Positions 1 to 10,040 of a DNA stretch of 64,000 nucleotides are shown here, piece by piece. Where the stretch lies: contig NZ_CP103965.1 in NCBI RefSeq assembly GCF_024970185.1, positions 5,661,001-5,725,000 on the forward strand. The letters run 5' to 3'. The notes under the pieces were generated by a model, which saw only the letters and a program-made list of their open reading frames with translations, searched no databases and was not told the DNA's origin. The DNA comes from Pseudomonas sp. N3-W (GTDB lineage: Bacteria > Pseudomonadota > Gammaproteobacteria > Pseudomonadales > Pseudomonadaceae). Position 1 is the first letter of the stretch, and each line of letters starts with the position of its first letter. A program made the position numbers and the translations under genes.

Positions 1-879
<879 letters not shown>

Positions 880-918
880 CTATATATCCAGGCCGTTCAG
901 GCCATTCACTAATTTGGT

Positions 919-1410
919 TTAGATGCTGAGTACTTTGTCGCCGCGGGCGATGCCGGTTACGCCACTGCGGACGGTTTCCAGAATCGAGGCGGTGCCGATG
1001 GACTGAATGAAGCTGTCGAGCTTGTCGCTGGTACCGGTCAATTGAATGGTATAGACGCTAGCGCTGACATCGACGATCTGCCCACGGTAAATATCGGTAG
1101 TGCGCTTGATTTCGGCGCGCTGGGCGCCGGTGGCCTTGACCTTGACCAGCATCAGTTCGCGCTCGATGTGAGCACTTTCCGACAGGTCGACCAGTTTCAC
1201 CACTTCAATCAACTTGTTCAGGTTTTTGGTGATCTGCTCGATGACTTCATCGTGGCCAACAGTGGTCAGCGTCAGACGCGACAAAGTCGGGTCTTCGGTT
1301 GGCGCCACCGTCAGGCTTTCGATGTTGTAGTTACGCTGAGAGAACAGGCCGACTACACGAGACAGAGCGCCCGGTTCGTTTTCCAGAAGCAAGGAAATAA
1401 TGTGTCGCAT
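919..1410 (-). CDS. ilvH: Acetolactate synthase small (regulatory) subunit
   Basis: Regulatory subunit of acetohydroxyacid synthase, giving valine feedback inhibition and full activity to the large subunit. The 163-residue product starts MRHIISLLLENEPGALSRVV, an N-terminal ACT domain, followed by the C-terminal small-subunit domain. Its length fits the IlvH type rather than the short enteric IlvN, although many annotations call this family ilvN. The reading frame extends ten codons further upstream, but the family starts at MRHI (1410), two bases after the ilvI stop codon, so translational coupling is likely. Confidence 0.96.
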   Translation of the reverse strand: MRHIISLLLENEPGALSRVVGLFSQRNYNIESLTVAPTEDPTLSRLTLTTVGHDEVIEQITKNLNKLIEVVKLVDLSESAHIERELMLVKVKATGAQRAEIKRTTDIYRGQIVDVSASVYTIQLTGTSDKLDSFIQSIGTASILETVRSGVTGIARGDKVLSI

Positions 1411-1412
1411 GA

Positions 1413-3137
1413 TTAAGTACGCTCCGTCTTGCTCAGCCACATATCGCGCATGGAGCCGTCTTTGATCTGCATCGGGTAGACGTGCTCGCTGGTGTCGACG
1501 GAAATGTCGAGCACCACCAGGCGATCCTTCATGGCGAACGCTTCCTCCATCTTCGACTTCAAGTCCTTCGAGTCAGTGATGCGCACGCCGACATGACCAT
1601 AGGCTTCTGCCAGCTTGACGAAGTCAGGCAACGACTCCATGTAGGAATGCGAGTGACGGCTGCCGTAGCTCATGTCCTGCCACTGGCGAACCATACCCAG
1701 AACACCGTTGTTCAGGATGACGATTTTCACCGGCAAGCCATATTGCAGGCAGGTCGACAGTTCCTGGATGTTCATCTGGATGCTGCCTTCGCCGGTCACG
1801 CAGGCAACGTCGGCATCCGGGAAGCTCAACTTGATGCCCATGGCCGCCGGGAAACCGAAGCCCATGGTGCCCAGACCACCGGAGTTGATCCAGCGGTTCG
1901 GCTTGTTGAACTTGTAGTACTGCGCCGCGAACATCTGGTGCTGACCCACGTCGGAGGTCACAAAGGCGTCGCCCTTGGTCACTTCGCACAGGGTTTCGAT
2001 CACGGTCTGCGGCTTGATGACACTGCCGTCGCCCTTGTCATAAGGGAACAGGCCACGATCACCGCGCCATTCGTCGACTTGCTTCCACCAGCTGGCCACG
2101 GACTCCTTGTTCGGGGTCTCGCCGATTTCCTTGAGGATCGCGACCATCTCGGTCAGGACACTTTCCACCGGACCAACGATGGGTACGTCGGCCTTGATGG
2201 TCTTGGAGATCGAAGCCGGGTCGATGTCGATGTGAATGATCTTGGCATTCGGGCAGAACTTCGCCGGGCCATTGATCACACGGTCATCGAAACGCGCACC
2301 GACGGCCAGGATTACATCGGCATGGTGCATCGCCAGGTTGGCGGTGTAGCTGCCATGCATGCCGAGCATGCCGATGAACTGACGGTCGGTGCCAGGGTAG
2401 GCGCCCAATCCCATCAGGGTGTTGGTGACTGGCAGGTTGAGCATCTTGGCCAGTTCGGTCAGCGGCGCAGAGCCACCACCGAGAATCACGCCGCCGCCTG
2501 CGTACATCACTGGACGCTTGGCCGCCAGAAGCATTTCTGCCGCCTTGCGGATTTGCCCGGAGTGACCGCGAACGGCCGGGCTGTAGGAACGCAGCTTGGC
2601 TTTTTTCGGGAAGATGTATTCAAACTTCTCGGCCGGGTTGGTCATGTCTTTCGGAATGTCGACAACGACCGGACCCGGACGACCGGATTGCGCCAGGTAG
2701 AAGGCTTTCTTCATGACTTCCGGGATTTCCGAAGCGTGCTTGATCATGAAACTGTGTTTCACGATCGGCCGGGAAATACCGATCATGTCGGTTTCCTGGA
2801 ACGCATCGGTGCCCACCATGGTGCTAGGCACCTGGCCGGAAATGATCACCATCGGAATGGAGTCCATGTAGGCCGTGGCAATACCGGTAATGGCGTTGGT
2901 TGCGCCCGGGCCCGAGGTCACCAGTACCACACCGGCTTTACCGGTGGCACGGGCGTAGCCGTCAGCCATATGGGTTGCAGCCTGCTCGTGGCGAACCAGG
3001 ATGTGGGTCACTTCCGGTTCTTTGAACAGGGCATCGTAGACATGAAGAAGAGCACCACCGGGGTACCCGTAGATATATTTGACGCCTTCGTCACGCAAAA
3101 AGCGGACGAGCATCTCACCGCCAGATAAAAGCTCCAC
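1413..3137 (-). CDS. ilvI: Acetolactate synthase large (catalytic) subunit
   Basis: ThDP- and FAD-dependent enzyme that condenses pyruvate with pyruvate or 2-oxobutyrate, the first step of branched-chain amino acid synthesis. The 574-residue product has the N-terminal ThDP-binding segment with the catalytic Glu ([19 protein letters not shown]), the central FAD/TPP domain, and the C-terminal cofactor motif as GEGS...LNN, with Glu where the motif usually has Asp. I chose the GTG at 3137 because AGAGGTGA lies six bases before it. A GTG three codons upstream (3146) is inside that ribosome binding site. Also called ilvB in some annotations. First gene of ilvI-ilvH-ilvC. Confidence 0.96.
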   Translation of the reverse strand: MELLSGGEMLVRFLRDEGVKYIYGYPGGALLHVYDALFKEPEVTHILVRHEQAATHMADGYARATGKAGVVLVTSGPGATNAITGIATAYMDSIPMVIISGQVPSTMVGTDAFQETDMIGISRPIVKHSFMIKHASEIPEVMKKAFYLAQSGRPGPVVVDIPKDMTNPAEKFEYIFPKKAKLRSYSPAVRGHSGQIRKAAEMLLAAKRPVMYAGGGVILGGGSAPLTELAKMLNLPVTNTLMGLGAYPGTDRQFIGMLGMHGSYTANLAMHHADVILAVGARFDDRVINGPAKFCPNAKIIHIDIDPASISKTIKADVPIVGPVESVLTEMVAILKEIGETPNKESVASWWKQVDEWRGDRGLFPYDKGDGSVIKPQTVIETLCEVTKGDAFVTSDVGQHQMFAAQYYKFNKPNRWINSGGLGTMGFGFPAAMGIKLSFPDADVACVTGEGSIQMNIQELSTCLQYGLPVKIVILNNGVLGMVRQWQDMSYGSRHSHSYMESLPDFVKLAEAYGHVGVRITDSKDLKSKMEEAFAMKDRLVVLDISVDTSEHVYPMQIKDGSMRDMWLSKTERT

Positions 3138-3402
3138 GTTGTTCACCTCTAAAACGCCAGAATACCGCCCACATAAACGGGGACGGGTCTTAATAGGTTT
3201 ACTTCTCGGCAGAGCATGAGCGACGGTGGTCGCCGACTACGTCAGCACTGACTGAGCAAGTATTGGGATCGTCCCAGTGTTGCGGGCCTTTCCCACCCAG
3301 CGCGAGGTAACGCGTTGCGGGTGTAACAGGTCGGCGCGGATGTGCGCCTCATGATCTGCTGAGAGGGTCTGCTTCTGGCAGTCCCTGTACAGCGGACTTT
3401 GG

Positions 3403-3431
3403 ATTCTTCTGTTTCGTCCCCTGCAAGTCAA
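3403..3431 (-). promoter_or_regulatory. Candidate sigma70 promoter and long leader of ilvIHC
   Basis: On the minus strand TTGACT (3431-3426) and AAGAAT (3408-3403) are separated by 17 bp, giving a plausible but weak promoter. Transcription from it would leave a leader of about 250 bases before ilvI. The whole 399-bp gap to the divergent gene at 3537 holds no convincing ORF. I see no attenuator peptide rich in Leu/Val/Ile codons followed by a T-tailed hairpin, so the control mechanism is unknown. Confidence 0.3.
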
Positions 3432-3536
3432 GCCGTCAATGTGCTTTATTGAAGTAAGCGCATGAGAACGCAAGAAAAAACCTGTAAACCGCAAGTGTGT
3501 TAGCTTCAATTGCGCAACCCATGACAAGGAATCGCC

Positions 3537-3959
3537 ATGCGCCTGCCCATCTTCACCGCCAGCCTGCTGATTGCCCTGAGCCCGTTATGCCTGGGCGCCC
3601 AGATCTACAAGTGGGTCGATGCCCAGGGAATCACCCATTTTGACGCCCAGCCGCCTCAGGGCCAGCAAACCACCACCGTGGTAATGCCCTCCCCGCCTGC
3701 CGGCAAACCGCCAGTGCCCGCGCGCAGCAACGCCATTGGCGATCAACAGGCCATCGATGACAAGGTGAAAAGTCAGGTTGCCGAGCAACAAGCCCAGCTC
3801 AAGACATTCTGCGAACAGGCACGAACCAACCTGGCTCAGCTACAGAACAATCCGCGATTGCGGGAGGATGTCGACGGTGAAATGCGCCGCCTGACCGACG
3901 AACAACGTCAGGAGCGCACCACCGAGGCACAGAAACAGATTGCCGATAACTGCCAGTAA
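3537..3959 (+). CDS. DUF4124 domain protein, secreted
   Basis: A 140-residue protein with a signal peptide (MRLPIFTASLLIALSPLCLGA) followed directly by the DUF4124 signature QIYKWVDAQGITHFDAQPP. A proline-rich linker and a charged Gln/Arg-rich helical C-terminus complete it. It is probably periplasmic, and the function of the family is unknown. AAGGA lies just before the ATG. Divergent from ilvI. P. aeruginosa has a similar gene in the same place, from memory. Confidence 0.85.
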   Translation: MRLPIFTASLLIALSPLCLGAQIYKWVDAQGITHFDAQPPQGQQTTTVVMPSPPAGKPPVPARSNAIGDQQAIDDKVKSQVAEQQAQLKTFCEQARTNLAQLQNNPRLREDVDGEMRRLTDEQRQERTTEAQKQIADNCQ

Positions 3960-3977
3960 ACACTGGCCGTTACCGAT

Positions 3978-4316
3978 TCAGCGGGAAGCAGTGATCAGCA
4001 GATCGAACTCTTTGAGCAAGACTTGCAGATACCGGTCCTTGCCCTGGACATTGCGGGCGGCGAAGACCATCTCGGCCATCTCCTGGATCCCCGACGCATT
4101 GGGCAATGGCAAATCCTGCTCGAGGATCACTTTCATCCGCGGCAGGAAAATCCACTGCAACCATTGCTCGAAGTCCAGGGTGTCGACCGAGAATGGCTCG
4201 ACACTGGACAGCGCCTCGGGCGAAGGCGAGACATCGTCCCACCAGCCCTGAACACGCAATTCACGTTCGATCAGCAGCAACTGCTCGGCTATCTTTGAAA
4301 AACGTACATCCATCAC
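3978..4316 (-). CDS. YqcC family protein (DUF446)
   Basis: A small soluble protein of 112 residues starting MMDVRFSKIAEQLLLIEREL. Conserved features are the aromatic EQWLQWIFLPRM segment and the charged C-terminal helix. This matches the YqcC/DUF446 family, whose role is unknown. Its ATG overlaps the stop of the upstream TPR lipoprotein gene by 4 bp (ATGA), so the two are probably translated together. A second Met one codon in could be the true start. Confidence 0.85.
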   Translation of the reverse strand: MMDVRFSKIAEQLLLIERELRVQGWWDDVSPSPEALSSVEPFSVDTLDFEQWLQWIFLPRMKVILEQDLPLPNASGIQEMAEMVFAARNVQGKDRYLQVLLKEFDLLITASR

Positions 4317-5065
4317 AGCGAAACCTTGGCCTTCTGACGAGCCTGTGCTGCGCCAGAAGCATCACCCTGTTTCTCACGCGCCTGAGCGATCAATTCCCAC
4401 AGGCTTGCCTGAAGATCCGGACGACCATTGGCGAAAGTCAGGCCACGACGAGCAAACTGCTCGGCTTGCGGTGCATCACCCTGGGCCATGCGCACCTGCG
4501 CCAGACGATAAAGCACTTGCGGCTCACGCGGCGCCACGCGCTGGGCACGCTCCAGGCTCGAAGACGCACCATTGAGATCGCCGCCTGCCTGCTGTTGCTG
4601 GGCGGTAGTCAGCAACGCCAGTACCGGACCGTCCAGTTGCTCGTCGGCGGACAAGCCGCCACCGGAGCTGGCCGACGGAATACCGCTTGGCGTCGACGGC
4701 ATGCTGTAGCTGTTCTGATTGATCGGCGCCGACTGCAGCGGTCCACTATCAACCGGGCCCGGCGTGATCGGCCCCGAAGTAATCGGACCTGGAGTGATCG
4801 GTGAAGTGCTGATCGGCGCCGACGCGACCGCGCCACCACCCGGCACCATCACCACGACGCCGCTGTCACCCTGCGGTATCGCTTGAGCCTGGCCTTGCAC
4901 CGGACGTTTCACCGTCGTCTTGCGGAAACCGCCGGTTGCCGAAATACGTTCGCTGTTGGACACGGCCGTACCGGAATCCACAACCGGAATCGAACCGCGC
5001 TGTACGGTAGAGCAGCCGCTGAGCAAAGCCACGGCAGTCACCGCTGGAATCAACCACTTGTTCAC
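4313..5065 (-). CDS. TPR-containing lipoprotein
   Basis: A 250-residue predicted lipoprotein with a signal sequence ending in lipobox LSGC (Cys18). The linker at about residues 80-115 contains near-repeats of the form P-I-T-S/P-G-P. A C-terminal tetratricopeptide region follows (residues about 130-245, including SSLERAQRVAPREPQVLYRL). Residue 2 is not Asp after the Cys, which suggests outer-membrane sorting. It lies 16 bp downstream of mrcB on the same strand, which suggests a role beside PBP1B, though nothing in the sequence proves an interaction. Confidence 0.85.
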   Translation of the reverse strand: MNKWLIPAVTAVALLSGCSTVQRGSIPVVDSGTAVSNSERISATGGFRKTTVKRPVQGQAQAIPQGDSGVVVMVPGGGAVASAPISTSPITPGPITSGPITPGPVDSGPLQSAPINQNSYSMPSTPSGIPSASSGGGLSADEQLDGPVLALLTTAQQQQAGGDLNGASSSLERAQRVAPREPQVLYRLAQVRMAQGDAPQAEQFARRGLTFANGRPDLQASLWELIAQAREKQGDASGAAQARQKAKVSL

Positions 5066-5081
5066 TTGAAACCCTCTTCGC

Positions 5082-7406
5082 TTAATTCATCCAGCCCTTG
5101 ACCCAATCCATCACCGATTCGCCGGAAGCGGGGCCTTGGCCACCGCAAGCAGCGCCGGGAGGCGGTTCGCTGCCGCGAATATACGGCATCTGCACCGCGC
5201 CTGGGCAGTTGGCATCAGAGCCTTGCCCGGTACGCGAATCGACCCACGCCTGAACGATGTTGTCCGGCTGCGGCATATCCAGCGGCAGCGGATCGGCCTT
5301 GCGCATGAAACTGGTCCAGACCTGCAACGCACCGGTGGCACCGGTGAACGGGGTCTTGCCATTGTCATCGCGCCCCAGCCAGACCACCGCCAGCAAGTCC
5401 TGACTGAAGCCGGCGAACCAGCTGTCACGGGAATCGTTACTGGTGCCGGTCTTGCCGGCCAGCGTCAGGGTTTTCGGCAACACGTTGTAAACCGAACTGC
5501 CCGTACCTTCGCGCATGACTCGCTGCATCGCGCTCTGGATCAGGTAAATGGACGCCGGATCGAAACGCTGCTGAATCTGGAACGGATAACGCTTGAGCGG
5601 CTCGCCCTCGGCGGTCAGCACGCTGCGGATCCCGCGCATCGGCGTGTTGAAACCACCGTTGGCCAGGGTCTGGTACATGGTCGCCACTTCCATCGGCGTC
5701 ATACCACCCGCCCCCAGAAGCATCGACGGGAAGGCCGGGAACTCGCGAGTCACACCCAGACGTCCCAGGGTCTTGAGGACATTGGGCACGCCCAGTTCCA
5801 GACCCAGGCGCGAGGTGGACAAGTTGTACGAGTGCGCCAGCCCCTGATACAGGAATACCGTGCCGTGGGAGCGGCGGTCGAAGTTCTGCGGCTTCCAGAT
5901 CTGACCATCCGCACCTTTCACCGTGACGGGGTCGTCCGACAGCCAACTGGTCAGGGTGTACTTGCTGGGCTTCTCAAGCGCCGTCAGGTACACCGCCGGC
6001 TTGATCAACGAACCGACCGGCCGCACCGCATCCAGCGCCCGGTTGAACCCGGCGAAACTGGCCTGACGACTGCCGATCATGGCCTGCACTTCACCGGTCT
6101 CCGGATTGGTCACGACCATGGCCGCTTCGACGTCATCCGAGCCTTTGCGCCCGGCCAGGCGTTTAAAGGTGTCGTTGACCGACGCCTCCGCCTTCATCTG
6201 CAGAATCGGGTCGAAACTGGTGAAGATCCGCAGGCCTTCCTCGGTCAAGTCTTCGTCGCGATAGTCTTCACGCAACTGACGTTTGACCAGATCGATAAAG
6301 CCCGGGAACGAGCTGTCGGCCAGCTTGCCGCGAGTGGTTACACCCAGTGGCATTTTCTTCGCGGCTTCTACCTGTTCAGCCGTGGCAACGCCTTGTTGCT
6401 CAAGGACGTCGAGCACCAGATTACGTCGCTCAAGCGCCCGCTCCGGGTTGCGGCGCGGGTTGTAATAGGACGGCCCCTTGACCATGCCCACCAGCAAGGC
6501 GACCTGGTGCAGTTTCAATTCGGACAATGGCTGGCCGAAGAAGAACTGGCTGGCCAGGCCGAAACCGTGCACCGCACGCTGGCCATCCTGACCGACAAAC
6601 ACTTCATTGAGGTACGCCTCAAGAATGTCTCGTTTGTTGTAATGCAACTCAAGCAACATCGCCATCATGGCTTCGGTGAGCTTGCGGGTCAGGCTGCGTT
6701 CGTTGGTCAGGTAGAAGTTCTTGACCAACTGTTGTGTCAGCGTACTGCCGCCCTGGGTCATCTTGCCGCCAGAGGTGTTGACCCAGAGGGCTCGGACAAT
6801 CGACTTCGGCGACACGCCCCAGTGACTGTAGAAATCCCGATCTTCCACGGCGACCAGGGTTTCCAGCAGGTACGGCGGCACCTGATCGAGCTTGATGAGG
6901 ATGCGGTCTTCGAGATTTTTCGGGTAAATCCCGCCGATCAGCAAAGGCTCCAGTCGCACGACGGAAAGCTTCGAACCGTTGTTCGACGAAAGCTCAGCCA
7001 CGTAGTCACCGGAGAACCGCACGCGCACAGGCTGCGGTTTTTCCAGGCCTTCATAGAACTGGAAGCCCCGAGTGTTCAAGTCGACGGTGTTGCCGCTGAC
7101 TGCCGCAGCACCGGGACCATTGCTCACGCTTTCGCGACGATAGCCCAAGGCATCGAGTTCGGTGAGGAAGTCGTCCTTGCTCAGCTTCTGGCCGGTAAAC
7201 AGTTCGAGTGGACGCGCGTAAACCTTGGCCGGGATGGTCCAGCGCTTGCCGGAGAACTTCTCCTGCACCACGGCGTCGAGATAAACCGCAAAACCGGCGA
7301 GCACCACAAGGCCGACCAGGCTGAGTTTAAGGGCCCAGCCCAGCCACGGGCGCAGGCCCCTGGAAGGTGGTTTTTTGGGGGTACGGGAGGATCGGGTACG
7401 AGTCAT
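5082..7406 (-). CDS. mrcB: Bifunctional penicillin-binding protein 1B
   Basis: Inner-membrane peptidoglycan glycosyltransferase/transpeptidase of 774 residues. A basic cytoplasmic tail (RTRSSRTPKKPPSRG) precedes one membrane segment (residues about 27-47), followed by a UvrB-like regulatory region. The GT51 domain has EDRDFYSHWG, GGSTLTQQLVKNF and KRDILEAYLNEVFVGQDG. The transpeptidase has SLIK (catalytic Ser), SYN (SxN) and KTGTS. All motifs needed for both activities are present and the length is normal. It heads a minus-strand group with the TPR lipoprotein and YqcC genes. Confidence 0.97.
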   Translation of the reverse strand: MTRTRSSRTPKKPPSRGLRPWLGWALKLSLVGLVVLAGFAVYLDAVVQEKFSGKRWTIPAKVYARPLELFTGQKLSKDDFLTELDALGYRRESVSNGPGAAAVSGNTVDLNTRGFQFYEGLEKPQPVRVRFSGDYVAELSSNNGSKLSVVRLEPLLIGGIYPKNLEDRILIKLDQVPPYLLETLVAVEDRDFYSHWGVSPKSIVRALWVNTSGGKMTQGGSTLTQQLVKNFYLTNERSLTRKLTEAMMAMLLELHYNKRDILEAYLNEVFVGQDGQRAVHGFGLASQFFFGQPLSELKLHQVALLVGMVKGPSYYNPRRNPERALERRNLVLDVLEQQGVATAEQVEAAKKMPLGVTTRGKLADSSFPGFIDLVKRQLREDYRDEDLTEEGLRIFTSFDPILQMKAEASVNDTFKRLAGRKGSDDVEAAMVVTNPETGEVQAMIGSRQASFAGFNRALDAVRPVGSLIKPAVYLTALEKPSKYTLTSWLSDDPVTVKGADGQIWKPQNFDRRSHGTVFLYQGLAHSYNLSTSRLGLELGVPNVLKTLGRLGVTREFPAFPSMLLGAGGMTPMEVATMYQTLANGGFNTPMRGIRSVLTAEGEPLKRYPFQIQQRFDPASIYLIQSAMQRVMREGTGSSVYNVLPKTLTLAGKTGTSNDSRDSWFAGFSQDLLAVVWLGRDDNGKTPFTGATGALQVWTSFMRKADPLPLDMPQPDNIVQAWVDSRTGQGSDANCPGAVQMPYIRGSEPPPGAACGGQGPASGESVMDWVKGWMN

Positions 7407-7523
7407 GGCGGCGGATTATACGCACTTTATTCATACTCAACAGGAGGCCGCCGAGGTTTGCGTCGAGCGGACTTACAGCCATAATGACGTCCTTGAATTT
7501 TCCCAGACTATGAAGGATCGCCT

Positions 7524-9080
7524 GTGAGCCAGTCACTGATCGCTGCCCTGCAAAACCCTGCCCTCTACCCGCATCCTGTAGACGGGTTCCAGGTCATCGA
7601 GACCCATATTTCCTGGGTCCTGCTCACCGGTCCGTTTGCTTATAAAGTGAAGAAACCAGTGAACTTCGGTTTCCTCGACTTCACCAGCCTCGATGCCCGC
7701 GAGCATTTCTGCGGTGAAGAACTGCGCCTGAACCAGCGCCTGACCAGTGATTTGTACCTGGAAGTGTTGCCGATCACTGGCAGCGCCGAAGCCCCGCAAC
7801 TGGGCGGCGAGGGCCCGGTGGTCGATTACGTGCTGAAAATGCGTCAGTTCCCGCAAAGCCAGTTGCTCAGCACCCTGCAAGCCAACGGCGAACTGACCAC
7901 CACGCACATTGACGAGTTGGCCGAGCAAATCGCGCACTTCCACCTCAGCGCGCCAAAAGTGCCGGCCGAACACGCAGCCGGCACCCCGGACAGCGTGATG
8001 GCGCCCGTGCTGCAGAATTTCGAACAGATTCGTCCATTCCTCAGCGACAAGGCTGACCTGCTGCAACTCGACGCACTGCAAGCCTGGGCCGAAAGCAGCT
8101 TCGAACGCCTGAAACCGCTGTTCGCCGAACGCAAGACCAACGGCTTCATCCGCGAATGCCACGGTGACATTCACCTGGGTAACGCCACCGTGATCGATGG
8201 CAAGGTGGTGATTTTCGACTGCATCGAATTCAATGAACCGTTCCGCTTCACCGACGTCTGGGCCGACACCGGCTTCCTGGCGATGGACCTTGAAGACCGT
8301 GGCCTGAAGAGCCTGGCTCGCCGCTTCGTCAGCCAGTACCTGGAACTGACCGGCGACTATCAGGGCCTGGAACTGCTGAACTTCTATAAAGCCTACCGCG
8401 CCCTGGTACGTGCCAAGGTCAGCCTGTTCAGCATGTCTGCCGACGCCGACCCGGTGCAGCGCGCCACGACCCTGCGCCAGTACCGTAATTACGCCAACCT
8501 GGCAGAAAGCTACAGCACCATTCCTTCGCGCTTCATGGCGATTGCCCACGGCGTCTCCGCTGTCGGCAAGAGCCGCGTGGCCATGCGTCTGGTGGAAGCA
8601 CTGGGCGCCATTCGCCTGCGTTCCGATGTCGAGCGCAAGCGCCTGTTCGGCGAGCAAACCGTACCGAACGACCCGCAGGCCGGCATCTACAGTGCCGACG
8701 CCAGTGCCGCGACCTACGTCCGCCTGCATGAAATCGCCAGCACGATTTTGCGCGCCGGTTTCCCGGTCGTCGTTGATGCCACCTACCTCAAGCGCGAACA
8801 GCGCGATGGCGCGGCAAAAATTGCCGAGGCCACCGGCGCACCGTTCCTGATCCTCGACTGCAATGCGCCTCAGGCCGTGATCGAAAGCTGGCTGGCGCTG
8901 CGCCAGGCCGATAAAAAAGATCCGTCCGACGCCAACCTGGCCGTTATTGCCGCCCAGCAAGCCAGCCGTGAAGCACTGACGCCAGCCGAGATTCTCTGCA
9001 GCAAACGCGTCCAGACCAACGAAAGCGGGACCCTCGACACCGTGGTGGCGCAGATTCGCCAACGCCTGCCGGGCCTGTAA
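7524..9080 (+). CDS. APH-like kinase / AAA ATPase fusion protein
   Basis: A 518-residue two-domain protein. The N-terminal half (about 1-330) resembles aminoglycoside phosphotransferases, with the catalytic-loop pattern HGDIHLGNATVIDG and a metal-binding IFDCIEFN. The C-terminal half (about 340-518) is a P-loop kinase-like AAA_33 domain with Walker A GVSAVGKS and RSDVERKRLFG. The substrate is unknown and antibiotic resistance should not be assumed. The GTG at 7524 is the start: AAGGA precedes it, and the ATG just upstream runs into a stop after five codons. It is divergent from mrcB. Confidence 0.85.
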   Translation: MSQSLIAALQNPALYPHPVDGFQVIETHISWVLLTGPFAYKVKKPVNFGFLDFTSLDAREHFCGEELRLNQRLTSDLYLEVLPITGSAEAPQLGGEGPVVDYVLKMRQFPQSQLLSTLQANGELTTTHIDELAEQIAHFHLSAPKVPAEHAAGTPDSVMAPVLQNFEQIRPFLSDKADLLQLDALQAWAESSFERLKPLFAERKTNGFIRECHGDIHLGNATVIDGKVVIFDCIEFNEPFRFTDVWADTGFLAMDLEDRGLKSLARRFVSQYLELTGDYQGLELLNFYKAYRALVRAKVSLFSMSADADPVQRATTLRQYRNYANLAESYSTIPSRFMAIAHGVSAVGKSRVAMRLVEALGAIRLRSDVERKRLFGEQTVPNDPQAGIYSADASAATYVRLHEIASTILRAGFPVVVDATYLKREQRDGAAKIAEATGAPFLILDCNAPQAVIESWLALRQADKKDPSDANLAVIAAQQASREALTPAEILCSKRVQTNESGTLDTVVAQIRQRLPGL

Positions 9081-9083
9081 GAA

Positions 9084-9131
9084 ACTATTTCAGTCGTGAA
9101 GCCCTCGCCGGCTTCACGACTGTCAAATAGT
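9084..9131 (+). terminator. Long inverted repeat after the APH/AAA gene
   Basis: CAGTCGTGAAGCC (9091-9103) and its exact complement (9110-9122) form a 13-bp stem with a six-base loop. The stem is extended by ACTATTT/AAATAGT after a two-base bulge. It begins 4 bp after the stop codon of the upstream gene. There is no T-tract, so it may be a processing or stability structure rather than a classical terminator. Confidence 0.6.
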
Positions 9132-9171
9132 GGCACTATACTGGCGTCATAAAACCAACAGGTGATCTGAC

Positions 9172-9516
9172 ATGAGCCAGCCGAAACTCCTCGACACACC
9201 TCTTTATGCCTTGCTTCATAAAGACGACATCACAGGTTTCAACAAGGAACGCCCGGCCGACGGCCCTGTCGACATGGTCGATGGTGATTTCCGCGGTCTT
9301 GACCTGCGTGAGCTGAACGCCGACGGCGTTGACTTCACCAACGCCTACTTCCGTTCAGCCGACTTGCGCGGCATCGACTTTCGCAACGCTTCGCTGGAAG
9401 GCGCCAGCCTGGCCCATGCGCAGATCTCCGGTGCCTACTTCCCGCCAGAACTGAGTGCTGACGAAATTCTGATGTCGATGAATTTCGGCACACGCCTGCG
9501 TTATCGCACCCGCTAA
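9172..9516 (+). CDS. Pentapeptide repeat protein
   Basis: A soluble 114-residue protein. The middle section (about residues 40-88) shows repeats of the A(D/N)LXX type: DFRGLDLRELNADGVDF, then FRSADLRGIDFRNASLEGAS, which fold as a right-handed beta helix in this family. With only about eight repeats it is far shorter than the DNA-mimic Qnr/MfpA proteins, and a gyrase role is not supported. AGGTGA precedes the ATG. It stands alone between two hairpins. The biochemical role is unknown. Confidence 0.85.
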   Translation: MSQPKLLDTPLYALLHKDDITGFNKERPADGPVDMVDGDFRGLDLRELNADGVDFTNAYFRSADLRGIDFRNASLEGASLAHAQISGAYFPPELSADEILMSMNFGTRLRYRTR

Positions 9517-9540
9517 CACCCGCGCAATATCCCTGACACA

Positions 9541-9589
9541 ACGCAGCCGCCCCCCCGGACCAAGCTCGCTCCCACAGGGGGGACTGCGT
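9541..9589. repeat. REP-like palindrome
   Basis: ACGCAG and CTGCGT flank a C-run/G-run pair around the Pseudomonas REP core (GAGCGAGCTTG on the minus strand). It forms one imperfect hairpin between the pentapeptide and TfoX-domain genes. Confidence 0.6.
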
Positions 9590-9752
9590 CGTCCATTCTT
9601 TACTGCACTCGCAGGCCTTTCGTACAACGCCACGACCAATCTCTTAGAAGCTTTTGCGTCGAAACCGACCAAACAATCACGCTTTTCCTACTGATGGCTA
9701 CACTGGCTGTGAGGCTTGCCCACGCACCGTTCGGCTGTCGCAAGGAGGCTTG

Positions 9753-10025
9753 ATGAATGATGAACTGCAACACCTGAAGAATCTTGGCAAGACGTCGGCG
9801 CAATGGCTGCATGCCGTGGGCATCCATAGCGCCTCGGACTTGCGTCGCCTGGGGGCGGTCGATGCTTATCGTGCCGTGCGTACCCGCGGGTTCCGAGCAT
9901 CGAAGGTGTTGCTGTACGCGATCGAAGGCGCGCTGATGGATGTGCACTGGAATGACATCCCCGCCGACCGCAAGGAAGCACTGAACCGACAACTTGAAGC
10001 CATCTCGTCACGCCACAAGAATTGA
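9753..10025 (+). CDS. TfoX/Sxy C-terminal domain protein
   Basis: A 90-residue protein consisting only of a TfoX C-terminal domain (helix-hairpin-helix-like): NLGKTSAQWLHAVGIHSASDLRRLGAVDAY. The N-terminal TfoX domain is absent, as is usual for stand-alone members in Pseudomonas. AAGGAGG six bases before ATG 9753 fixes the start, though the open frame runs further upstream. Only 15 bp separate it from cbpA. A competence role is not implied. Confidence 0.8.
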   Translation: MNDELQHLKNLGKTSAQWLHAVGIHSASDLRRLGAVDAYRAVRTRGFRASKVLLYAIEGALMDVHWNDIPADRKEALNRQLEAISSRHKN

Positions 10026-10040
10026 ACAGGCGCCGCAGCC

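Noticed and set aside
1482..3128. 548-codon frame opposite ilvI
   Set aside because: It is the antisense shadow of a well-recognised gene, rich in His/Arg/Gln as expected of the complementary frame in GC-rich DNA, and has no domain.
3237..3527. 96-codon minus-strand frame in the ilvI leader
   Set aside because: No family resemblance, no ribosome binding site, and it lies in a region that should be untranslated leader.
3138..3536. Riboswitch or attenuator for branched-chain amino acids
   Set aside because: I see no leader peptide rich in Leu/Val/Ile codons, no T-tailed alternative hairpin and no known riboswitch core.
5136..7484. 782-codon frame opposite mrcB
   Set aside because: Shadow of PBP1B on the other strand; composition is typical of antisense frames and no ribosome binding site or domain is seen.
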